Part shown: piece after piece, positions 39,901 through 48,899 of the stretch | Layout: each line of letters begins with the position of its first letter | Position numbering within the stretch: the first letter of the stretch is position 1 | NCBI RefSeq assembly: GCF_020283565.1 | Contig: NC_060062.1 | Location: 27,216,251 to 27,280,250, forward strand | DNA from: Trifolium pratense | Taxonomy: Eukaryota > Streptophyta > Magnoliopsida > Fabales > Fabaceae | Direction: 5' to 3' | Length of the DNA stretch: 64,000 nt | Position numbers and translations under genes: made by a program | Notes under the pieces: model-generated | Databases searched by the model: none | What the model was told of the DNA's origin: nothing | What the model saw: the letters and a program-made list of their open reading frames with translations, nothing else

Positions 39901-42187
39901 GACTGCAGCTAAAATGAGAGCATTCTTATGCTCAGACATATAGTGTCTAAATCTCAATCTTTGATAATCAATGGATAGTCTGAAAGCAGACTTGGTAATA
40001 TTCCAGTATTCTTTAACTGATCACATAACCATATAAGAATGCACTAAAATAAATATTCAAAATTGTAGGGGATTAGAATAAAATGAATGGCAATATTCTA
40101 AGTATAAAAAAATTTAATATCTAAACCAGGAAATGATTGAAGATGTTTGGGAGAAGTTAAAACGAATTTACTTTCAAATAATCTTTTCCTTAAAGAATAC
40201 ATTTGCAAGACAAATGAGGTAAGTTGCATCTTGCACACCCTCTAGTTAATGCTCAAATGAGTATGAAATAAGTTACATACCTCCTGAAGTGCTTGTAAGG
40301 CTTCAGCCGTCCAGCGTGAGACCTGGGTTGAAAATTGGTTTGTAATCTGTCTAACCTGCAGCCACAAGTAAAAGAAAAGGCATTGCAACAACAGTGAGAA
40401 CTGAGAACAAACTGCCCATAAGATCCAATTCATTCAGCCAAATATGTGACATGATATCATGCCAACCAATCATAGGGTCCAGTTTGAATTATCTTCTAGA
40501 TTACTGAAGCTTCTCAGAAGGTATAAGGACCAGGTTCAATTATCTTCTAAGTTATAACTTATGGGGGCTTTTCAATTAAAATAAGTGCATAGTTCTTCAC
40601 TTTTAAAAATGGCAGTATAAGCTTGATTTTTATAGAGAAGTTAAATGAGAGACCTTCTAAACAAAATAAGATACAAAGGCTAATTTCGACTATATAAAAA
40701 GAGGAATTGTTTAAAAAACTCATAATTATCATAAGATTTTTTCAGTAATTCTTTTTTACAAAAGTGATTATGGAGAAGTTTATCCGAACTAAACCCTAAG
40801 TAACTAACTCTAACTTGAGAGAAAAGTTCTTATCATATCTGGTTATAGAGATATTAGATGAGAAAAAACACCCAAAATGAAATTAAGATGCAGAAATTGA
40901 TTTCAACTAATGTCGGAATTTATTATTAAAAGACTTGCAGTCATTGCAACTCCTTTCGACTTTTCTTATCAAATCATATCTTAATTAATAGCAAGCCACT
41001 AATTCCATATAGAGCATGCTCATCAATCAAACCACATAAAATTGATAAAGTTCACCCAAAAATTTCCTGTGAAAAACAAACAAAATAACAACCAAACTAT
41101 GACAACAAAAATGCAAACACTCCCCAAAACAGGTTTTTCCTTTTCTTACTAAGTTTGTTCATATAAACTAGAAACTGAAAAAGAAAAAAAAAAAAAAATC
41201 TGTATAAAAATGTCAATGTTTAGATTTAGTAGCTATGTAGCACCAACACTTCAAATTGAAACATTACATGTGTCAAAGTCTGACATGTTTTAGTACCTAA
41301 TATTGACACATGTAGTTTCTGAAAATGTCAATGCTAATATTGTTAGCAATCGTTAGCATTAAGCTAGGAGTAGGGATCTAACCCTCGACATCCTTATCAC
41401 TCCACGTCTTAACTCCCACACCACACCCTACCAAACCAACATTATATCCCCTCACTAACATATGTAATTACATCCGGTTACTTATAGGGTCTGTTTGACT
41501 TATAAAAGGTAAGTACCGAACAAAACAACACATGACAAGTTTTTAAAGTATTAAACAACTTGTTGTCTTGTACAATGTTAAAGTTATAGTATTTTAGACA
41601 ACTTGTACCTAGGACAAAAAGTTGTCATGTAGTTTTTCGTTCAATCCCTTGCCCCCAAATTTATCTGGTCTCAAGAATAGTTTTAAAATCAAACACAATA
41701 CAACTAGAGTTGTCTTACTCTCAGTTCCTTATTTTTTAGCAGATCGAACACACCCAAATTTTCTTAAATCAGTGACGTATCTGGTGTTCGTGTTTCACAG
41801 CTTGTTACTAAAACCTAATTAACAGCATATTAAAAACACAATTCCAATTTTGATTTGTTACTTACATAAGAGTTACTACAATTTATAAAAGTATATAGAA
41901 TGAAAAGAACTTACACATCTTACAAATGGAGCACAAGGTATAAGTAAATTAACAGTTTTTTGAAATTTACGAATCTCACGAAGTGCTACTGTTCCAGGCT
42001 TAAACAGTCTTTTCTTCGTTCCCAGAGCCTCATTTGCTGGTGCTGAAACAACATTGAAACAGAACAAATTATAGATTAAACAAAATAGAAAAATTAAGTG
42101 TGAATTTGAGAAACGAGGGTTTTGAAATTGGAACATACGAGTGCGTGTCCTGGGACTGGGACGAGGTTTCTGCTTAGTTCTCGCCAT
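36944..42187 (-). CDS. CENH3: Centromeric histone H3 (CENH3/CENP-A)
   Basis: Complete five-exon gene, 127 residues: exons 42187-42139, 42042-41915, 40355-40281, 37825-37750, 36999-36944. All introns are GT-AG and phases join cleanly. The tail is very short (MARTKQKPRPSPRTRT, then PPANEALGTKK). The histone fold follows: KPGTVALREIRKFQKT (alpha-N), NLLIPCAPFVRCVRQIT (alpha-1), loop 1 FSTQVSRWT, alpha-2 AEALQALQEAAEDHLVRMF, then MLCALHARRVTL, and the C-terminus KKDIELTRRLTGIGRPW. A longer loop 1, Trp in RWTAEAL and ending RPW mark plant CENH3 rather than canonical H3. It replaces H3 in centromeric nucleosomes. Introns 2-3 carry two MITEs and a SINE. EDHLVRMFEC and ELTRRLTG differ from the usual EDYLVHLFED and ELARRLGG, so expression should be confirmed. 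Confidence 0.95.
37648..37737 (+). mobile_element. SINE (Au-like), 3' part, in CENH3 intron
   Basis: Holds a B-box GGGGTTCGAACCCGG, the CCCACTTACCACC...GTGAATTTCTAGCCATTAG tail, CTTGACC and poly(A). It sits 12 bp or less from exon 4 of CENH3 (37750-37825), with the A-run close to the 5' splice site of that exon on the opposite strand. Confidence 0.8.
37996..38307. mobile_element. Mutator-like MITE in CENH3 intron
   Basis: A 312-bp element with perfect 28-bp inverted ends (starting GGCTTAACTACACATTTGGT) and a perfect 9-bp duplication AATTCTTAA (37987-37995, 38308-38316). No coding. The 9-bp duplication marks Mutator-type insertion. Confidence 0.95.
41487..41755. mobile_element. TIR MITE, family A copy 2, in CENH3 intron
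   Basis: A 269-bp element with ends GGGTCTGTTTGACTTA and GCAGATCGAACACACCC. The interior TTGTCTTGTACAATG and AGTTGTCTTACTCTC words match the 7241-7557 copy. Confidence 0.78.
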
Positions 42188-42189
42188 TG

Positions 42190-42720
42190 ATTTTTGGAGC
42201 AGTGAGTGACTGAAGTTGGAGAAGTAATTTTTTAATTTTCGCTTTTTTAGCTTTTTAGTGATTTAAACCCACTTGGATTGGTGCATTGATATTGGCTTGG
42301 GACCTGGGAGTGTGCTCCTCTTGAGATTTGAAGTTCGATTCTCTCTGGTGCAATTTGGGTGGGCTAATTTAGCTTCTTAAAAAAAAAAAAGCTTTTTAGT
42401 GATTTATGCAACCAAACAAAGCCTTATATATACTTAAGAAATAAAATAATAAATAGAGGACAAAGCCATAACGGTCATTTCAAAAGGGTAGTTTGGTCAT
42501 AGTAAGAGTTTGGATGTGACAAGTCTAAAGTGACTAGTCAATAAAATAAGAGAATAAAAAATTGGTATTTCAAATCATTCATGATTTTCTCTATGCATGC
42601 ACACAGATAATATCGATCATTAATTTATTTATTTATCAATATAGAAGTATAATATAAAAATAAAGAATAAAAAATTGGTATTTCAAATTATGTATTTACA
42701 CAGATATCCAATAAAATCTA
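42190..42720 (-). promoter_or_regulatory. CENH3 5' leader/promoter region
   Basis: The DNA immediately upstream of CENH3's ATG (42187). About 60 bp upstream lies the first TSD of a SINE (42266-42389). Further up is single-origin DNA containing ACGGTCATTTCAAAAGGG and TAGTTTGGTCATAGTAA. The transcription start cannot be read from sequence; the function is inferred from position only. Confidence 0.5.
42266..42389 (+). mobile_element. SINE in CENH3 promoter
   Basis: Same short SINE as in the array units, flanked by AGCTTTTTAGTGATTTA (42249-42265, 42390-42406). It lies 79 bp upstream of the CENH3 start codon, on the strand opposite to CENH3. Confidence 0.85.
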
Positions 42721-43703
42721 GGCTAAATTGCAGTTTTAGTCCCTCAGTTTCCTAATTGTGCAATTTTGGTCCCCTAGTTTCAAACGAGCGATTTTGATCC
42801 CCCATGTTTCATAATTGTGCGATTTTGATCGCCCTAGTTTCAAACGAGCGATTTTGGTCCCCATGTTTCATAATTGTGCGATTTTGGTTCCCCTAGTTTC
42901 AAACGAGCGATTTTAGTCCCCCACATTTGCCCCCTTTTGCATTTTTTGGTCCATGTTAACCATTTTGACAAAACAACTGTTGACATTGAATTTTTTGACA
43001 CATGTTTAAATTATATTGAACAACCTATAATTTCTTTTTATTGTTTTTTTTTTGTTTGAAAAAAAAAAACCAAGAAAACGTCATGTGAGTTTTTAAAAAA
43101 ATGTCATCATCTTTGCTCTAATCTCTCAATTGCAGAAGTTTCGACGAAAGCTCATTGTGCTGCACTGGGTTGAGATGCTTAAAACATAAGTTTTCTAAGT
43201 GTTCCTTCAATTAGATATTCCTAAGCGATTGGCTAAAGATACAAAAATCTTCAAAGTCTCATTTGCAAACCCCTGCTGCCTGACAACCGGCAATGCATCT
43301 AGCGTCATCATATTATGTAATCGATCTGCCAATTTAATGAAAATAGCACTTGCATCTGGCATGGCAAGGAACATTATATGCAGGTCGCGGCTAGTTTCAA
43401 CAGACTTGGGTAATCCTTCCTTGTTTTTTTTTTTTAAAAAAAAAACATTAAAAAATATTATAAGTTGTCAAATATAATTAACACATGTATCAAAAAAATC
43501 AATGTCGACAATTTTTTTGGTCAAAATAGTCAACAGGGACCAAGAAATGCAAAAGAGGGCAAATGTGGGGACCAAAATCGCTCGATTGAAACTAGGAGAA
43601 CCAAAATCGTAAAATTAAGAAACGTGGGAACCAAAATTGCTCGTTTGAAACTAGGCAGACCAAATTCGCACAATTAGAAAATGTGAGGGACCAAAACTGC
43701 AAT
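42721..43703. mobile_element. Pack-MULE-like element (copy 4)
   Basis: Same long-TIR element as in the array, AATCTA at both borders (42715-42720, 43704-43709), about 530 bp upstream of the CENH3 start. Confidence 0.83.
43113..43423 (-). pseudogene. RSH fragment, copy 4
   Basis: Same RSH piece with the same one-base frameshift and internal loss. A few private changes are present (for example TGACAACCGG for TGGCAACCGG on the plus strand). Confidence 0.87.
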
Positions 43704-44348
43704 AATCTAACTATTTTACCTTGTCATTATTTTAAATTTAAAATAATAAAAAATTTGTTGCCTACTAACAAACTGGTTAACAACGTTTTGTTCCTCAAAA
43801 TTGCAGTAATTTCTCACTCTTTCTCTAAGCCCTTTCTTCTTCTCCATATCACACTTGTTATTTCCATTATCAGTTTATCACCATGTCTCTATTTTTAAAA
43901 TTATTTGTAGTATTAGATTAGCCAATCGATGTTTTAGGCGATTCAAATAAATTTCTATCAATTTAGACTTCAATTCACACCATTTTCATATTGGTTAAAC
44001 TACAATGTTCAACTATAATTATTTTCATACCCTCCCCCCTAATTTTTGGTCAACGCCGCTGCAACATTAGTCAACCGTCACAATTTTTAACAACACTGAG
44101 ATGGTGATGTGCTTCAGGGATTTTGGAGGAACCATGGATGAAAAGTAGCAGCAGTGATAGATGCAAAAAAACGTTGGGAGTGGGAGGCCTCACATTAGAA
44201 AAAATAGTTTCATTTTTTATTTTAAATTAAATTATTTTTAAAATTGTAACATTTTTTGAAATACTCTTGTAATATTATGTGGCAGAATTATGAAATTTTA
44301 TTGGATGACCATGCAAAGTTGTTTTATACTGTCAGCGCACTATCTTTA

Positions 44349-44355
44349 AACACTC

Positions 44356-44402
<47 letters not shown>

Positions 44403-45779
44403 TTTTATTTTATTTTATTTTTAACTTTTTAGCACAAAGTTTCAAAGTCCGCTGCAGCTGCATTTTTCCATATCGAATACAATAGCACACATTTTTTATC
44501 TTCAATACAAGCAATCAATTGAACACAAAGGTGGAAAATTTTAAAAATAACGATTTAACACTAGAAAATGAGAATAACAACAAAATCAAAATGACAATGA
44601 CAATAAAAAAAAAACAGAAAATGACAACTCAAAATAGCAACGAATTCATAATAATAACAACAAGAAATAGCAATACATTTATAATATATATAACAATAAC
44701 AACAAAAAAGACACAGTAGTAAAAATAAATCTACATACCAAACAAGTAATAACTTCTTGACATTTTTATTTCTTCTCATTTTTGACAATTAAATTTATTT
44801 GAGGTAGCTAATTATATATTTTTGAGGTAGTTAAATATAACAGTCCGTGAGCTTAACACAGTTGGCAGATACATTGCACTATATATGTAGGGAATCGGGG
44901 TTCGAACCCCGACCATCTCATTTATCTTCCTTAAGGTTAGAATTTCTGACCACTAAACTACTTCCAAAAAAATAAATAAATAATATAACATATACTAATT
45001 TATTCGGAAGAAAACAATATTTTTTGGGCGGCCAAAACTACCCATAGTTGTTCCTAGTTGCGTCCCTACTTTAATCCTTGGCCTCTAGGGTCAGCCCAAC
45101 AACTTTAGAGGTCGAAAATAATTTTAATTGTGAGACTTTTAATTTTTCTTTTAAATAAAAACACAAGGTTTCTAAACAATAAAATAAATAAATTTGTTGA
45201 CTCCAATGTTTGAACTAATGTCTTAGAAGAAACGTTTCATCGAAACCAATTAATCTATGTAAACTTTTGTGAGTAGATTGTCACATTACATATTTATAAC
45301 TAAGTTTAATTTTTTGGGATCTTTTTGACTCATAATTTTAAGACTTAAAAGTCCTTAATTGAGTTGTTTGGTCTTTGGATACCCTTTTGGCCTATCATAC
45401 ATTTTATGTTTTTTCGGTGATTTAATTTAGCCAGCTTAAAATTAGGGACCGAACCAGAAAAATTTAATTGGGGTGGCGAAAAATTATTGAGCAACTCTTT
45501 ATTGACGAAAAAGTTGATAGTGCAACGACAATCAACAAACACGATGTTACAATTTTGAGTCGTGTGGTGACATGTTGCTTTTATTTTTTCTTCTCAATAA
45601 TTTTGAATTTGAAATTTAGTTTTTTTTCATTACTTATGTTATTCATTCAAATCATTATCTTTTATATTGACTTTGTCCCTATTCAAGTCATTAGTTATCA
45701 CTTAGAGTTTTTTTTCCTTTTCTAAAGGTCATATAAATAGGAATGTACAGAGTATAATTTGTAGAGAGTTCAATTTTTC
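44349..45779. other. Intergenic with (TTA)n tract and SINE
   Basis: A (TTA)n tract of about 14 units at 44359-44401 and a SINE at 44847. The remainder is AT-rich; a possible family-C left end is near 45444. No gene recognised. Confidence 0.4.
44847..44980 (+). mobile_element. tRNA-derived SINE (Au-like)
   Basis: The best-preserved copy: A-box GTGAGCTTAACACAGTTGGC, B-box GGGGTTCGAACCCCGA, tail TTAGAATTTCTGACCACTAA, A-rich end. Confidence 0.85.
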
Positions 45780-46366
45780 ATCAATTAGGGGAGGGCTGAG
45801 GTGGGCCGCGACCCTCCCCCAAAAATTAGGAAATTACTAAAATACCCTTGGTATATTTTAAAATTACATATTTATAATCATATCATATATATTTACTAAG
45901 GCAAATAGTTACAAAAGTAAAGTGATAGCCCAGCGGTTGTGAAGATGAGGAGGCGTGTTTGTCTTCAAGAGCTGAGGGTCATGGGTTCTAACCATGCCTT
46001 TTGATTGTTTTCTTTTTAGATATGTTTTTAAAATCATTTTTAATACACATCCTTGATGGTAAAATGATTGTCTTAGACCATTGATGCAAAGACATAATTT
46101 TGAAATTAATGTTTTTTTTCATACGATATATCAATTCATATTCATAATTTTTAATTTTACAAAAAAAATAAAACACAACTATTTTCATTTTTTTTTGTCA
46201 AGTAGCCTAATGGCTAGAAAATTCACCTTAAATGTAAATAAATGGAGTGTCCGGAGTTCGAACTCCGACTCCTACATATATAATGTGATGTCTCTGTCAA
46301 CTGAGTTAAACTCATAGGAAAAAAAATTAACGGCCCACCCGGAAAAAAATTCCTGGTTCCGCCACT
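45780..46366. mobile_element. hAT-like element, family C copy 2 (inverted)
   Basis: The right end CCTGGTTCCGCCACTG is the inverse of the CAGTGGCGGAAC end at 25902. The left part (GGTGGGCCGCGACCCTCCCC, ACTAAAATACCCTTGG) is the inverse of 26890-26975. It contains a nested minus-strand SINE. Confidence 0.65.
46188..46328 (-). mobile_element. tRNA-derived SINE (Au-like), nested
   Basis: On the minus strand: A-box GAGTTTAACTCAGTTGACAG, B-box GGAGTTCGAACTCCGG, tail ending CTAGCCATTAGGCTACTTG before the A-run. Inserted within the family-C element. Confidence 0.83.
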
Positions 46367-47267
46367 GGGTAGAAGATAGTAAAAAGTGTGGAAAATGTTA
46401 ACTAGTGCGTTTGGATATAAGTTAAAGAATCTAATATAGTAAAATAGTTTTGAAATTTGTGTAATCTATCTTTCTAAAATATAGAAAATATCATTTTCAA
46501 TACAAAATTTATCTCTTTTAATTTCTTTAATAAGTATTTCAGAGGAACTAGTACTTAGTAATTAGTATGACCCAAAAGATATTAATACCATATACCAGCT
46601 TATTGTCCAATAAATATCCACAGATTTCAAATTGTTAAAATTTAACTACTAGTATTAGATGAGATTTTGGAGGTGGCGAATGTTCTCATATATACCTGGT
46701 TCCCCTACTTAAAATAGTCAGTTAAACACAAAATATAAAATAGATCTTTTCTTTTCACATCCTCTTGAAGTCCTCCTTCACCCCAAAAATTTTAAAAATA
46801 CTCTTTTCGCTATTTAAGTAACGCACAATCTGAGAAAAAATAGTAAAATTGGAAGGAAGAGAGAGAGATACAAAACTATTACTATATTTTATAAGGTTAA
46901 CATTTCTAGAATGCAAACTGATAGGATGCAAACTGTTTTTCCCCCAGTTTTTGCTATTTACACACACGCAAAACATTGTGAGGGGGTAAGAATGGAAGGC
47001 CGATGGTGCGTATGAGATTCAAGGAGCGCGAAAAGAATGAATCTGTCTATAAAAAATACAATCTGTGTTACCACTATCTTTACTTGGTAGATAAATAGGA
47101 CCAAAGCCCTACCCGACTTACCACTCTAATTATGAGTATTGAGTAGTCCTCCGTGTGTACTTTTTCTCCTGATTATTGCATGGCTTTGCAATGACGCAAT
47201 TGCAGGGGATGAGGTGAAAAAGGGGAGACAAAAGTGCGAGTTAAATAGTAAAGTGAGGTGAACTAAG
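46367..47267. other. Intergenic, nothing recognised
   Basis: No gene or bounded repeat recognised. Confidence 0.35.
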
Positions 47268-48017
47268 ACCATTTACAATGGTTATATCATTCAACACCAC
47301 TTTTTTCAACTTTCAACACTCCACATCATTTTCTCTTTTTTCCATCTACTCATTCAACTTTTACCTTCTTCAATAATTTTTCATTCAACACTCTACCCCA
47401 CTACTTTTTATTTCATATTCTTATTTAAATTTATATTTTTGTTTTTATGATTACATAAAATTACAATTATCGATTAAAAATAAATTAAAATAATAAACAC
47501 TTAACAATTTTTTTTTTAAAATTTTTTTGTAATAAAAACAAAATTTATTTAAATAATTTATACGATACAAATCATCTTAACTTAATTTAAAATACAACAC
47601 ACAAGTAACATAATTAGTACGATACAAACTGAAACGTGCGCGCCCTGTCGGCGCATGTCTTGCACGCGCTCTGTTTAACAAACTGAAATGCGCCAAGTGT
47701 CTCGTGGGGCCACATTCAACTGTGTTGAGTTTGTTCAACACTTCCCTCCTCCACATCACTCAACACCCTTCTTCAAGAGAGAGGATTCTCTCCATTAAAT
47801 TTAGGGTAAATTTTATTTTGAACCCTTGATTTGAAAAAAGAGAGAAAGGAGAAAAAGAAAAAAAGGGAATTCAAGGGTAGTGATTAGCAAACTTGAGGAA
47901 CATGAGGAATTTTTTTTTGAGAGAATCCACTCTCCTTCTTCAACACACCCTCTTCAATAATTTTCAACACTCAACACCCACTCAACACCTTTCTTTCAAC
48001 ACCATTGCTCATGGTCA
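47268..48017. mobile_element. Possible TIR element, CAACAC-rich
   Basis: The left end GACCATTTACAATGGTTATA and right end CAACACCATTGCTCATGGTC are roughly inverted. The interior is rich in TTCAACACTC words on both sides, with a GC-richer patch at 47630-47710. Ends of the GACCAT...CAATGG type are common in plant Harbinger/hAT MITEs. No clear target duplication. Confidence 0.5.
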
Positions 48018-48180
48018 TGTGAAAGGAATTTGTCATAGTAACAAACCCTACAGATGGTCTCATTGTTGTCTCAATAAAACTAGCTGCATCTGTCTGTATG
48101 TATAGTATTGCCCTTCTTTTGTCACTAATATGTTTTCGTCTATCATGTGATTTTTATTCACTTTCACTAGTGAAATGGGA

Positions 48181-48352
48181 AAGGACAAAACTTACATGCA
48201 TTTCTTACTTTTCCACTCACAAAGAGATGGTTATTTGTGTTTTTTCATTTTGAAAAAATAAAAGAAAATTATTTTTAATAAAAAAAACTACCTCTTTGTG
48301 AGAGGAAAAGTAAGAAATGCATGTATGGAAATGCATGCAAGTTTTGTCCAAT
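48181..48352. repeat. Inverted repeat (foldback)
   Basis: Arms of about 45 bp (GGACAAAACTTACATGCATT and AATGCATGCAAGTTTTGTCC, with ACTTTTCCACTCACAAAGAG facing CTCTTTGTGAGAGGAAAAGT) around an AT-rich loop. The right arm has an extra ATGCATG duplication. Confidence 0.75.
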
Positions 48353-48508
48353 GGAAAATACTCAATTTTAATCACCGTATATCTAGAGTATATTCGGTTA
48401 GAAAAATTTATTTTGAATAAAATTTATTTTTATTTAAGAAAGAGTTGAATATGCTTAAAAAAAAGAGTTAAATATAAAATAAGTTGTGATGTACCAAAAA
48501 AGAAAAAC

Positions 48509-48708
48509 TGTTATGAACTATTCTTAGAGAATAACAAGAATAGAGAAGAAGAGATGAAGGAGAGAAAGAGAAGAGAGAATAGACTCTTGTATTGTTCTAT
48601 TCAAGGTGTGCCTTTTACATTGTGAGATAGTCATATATATAGGAGATTACATGGGCCAAGAATATGGGCCTAGACTAATGGACATCCACATCTATATTAT
48701 TCATAACA
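48509..48708 (-). repeat. Outer element LTR (3' LTR)
   Basis: 200 bp, TG...CA, identical by eye to 61023-61222. Contains TATATATAGGAGATTACATG. Confidence 0.95.
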
Positions 48709-48739
48709 CTCCCCCTTGGATGTCCATCGATGATATGCC

Positions 48740-48890
48740 TCATTAAAACCTTACTAGAAAAAACCTATCGGGAAAAAATCCTAGTGAAGGGAAAAGAGTA
48801 CATAGTCTTTTGTGTGTGAACTGCCTCATTAAAAACCTTACCAGGAAAACCCAGTGGGATAAAACCATGGTGAAGGGAAAAAAGAGTGCA
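48740..48890 (-). repeat. Conserved pre-PPT motif, two copies
   Basis: Two imperfect copies of CATTAAAAACCTTACCAGGA...AACCCAGTGGGA...GTGAAGGGAAAA lie just inside the purine tract. A third version lies at the same place in the inner element (53521-53585), although the LTRs are unrelated in sequence. Confidence 0.75.
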
Positions 48891-48899
48891 TAACATATT

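Larger units (their letters stand above)
42188..44348. repeat. CENH3 upstream region, fifth copy of array unit
   Basis: Begins at the base before CENH3's start codon and is collinear with units 2-4 of the 28.6-35.8 kb array, ending CAGCGCACTATCTTTAAA. It is separated from that array by the whole CENH3 gene. It therefore contains the native CENH3 leader and promoter. Confidence 0.92.

Noticed and set aside
41876..42187. 103-residue unspliced frame starting at the CENH3 ATG
   Set aside because: It reads through intron 1 (GTATGTTC...TTTCAG) and intron 2; the spliced form restores the histone fold.
44880..44910. tRNA-like GGTTCGAACCCC box
   Set aside because: Part of a SINE with tail and A-run; no cloverleaf with acceptor stem. 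The same applies at 37660 and 46255.
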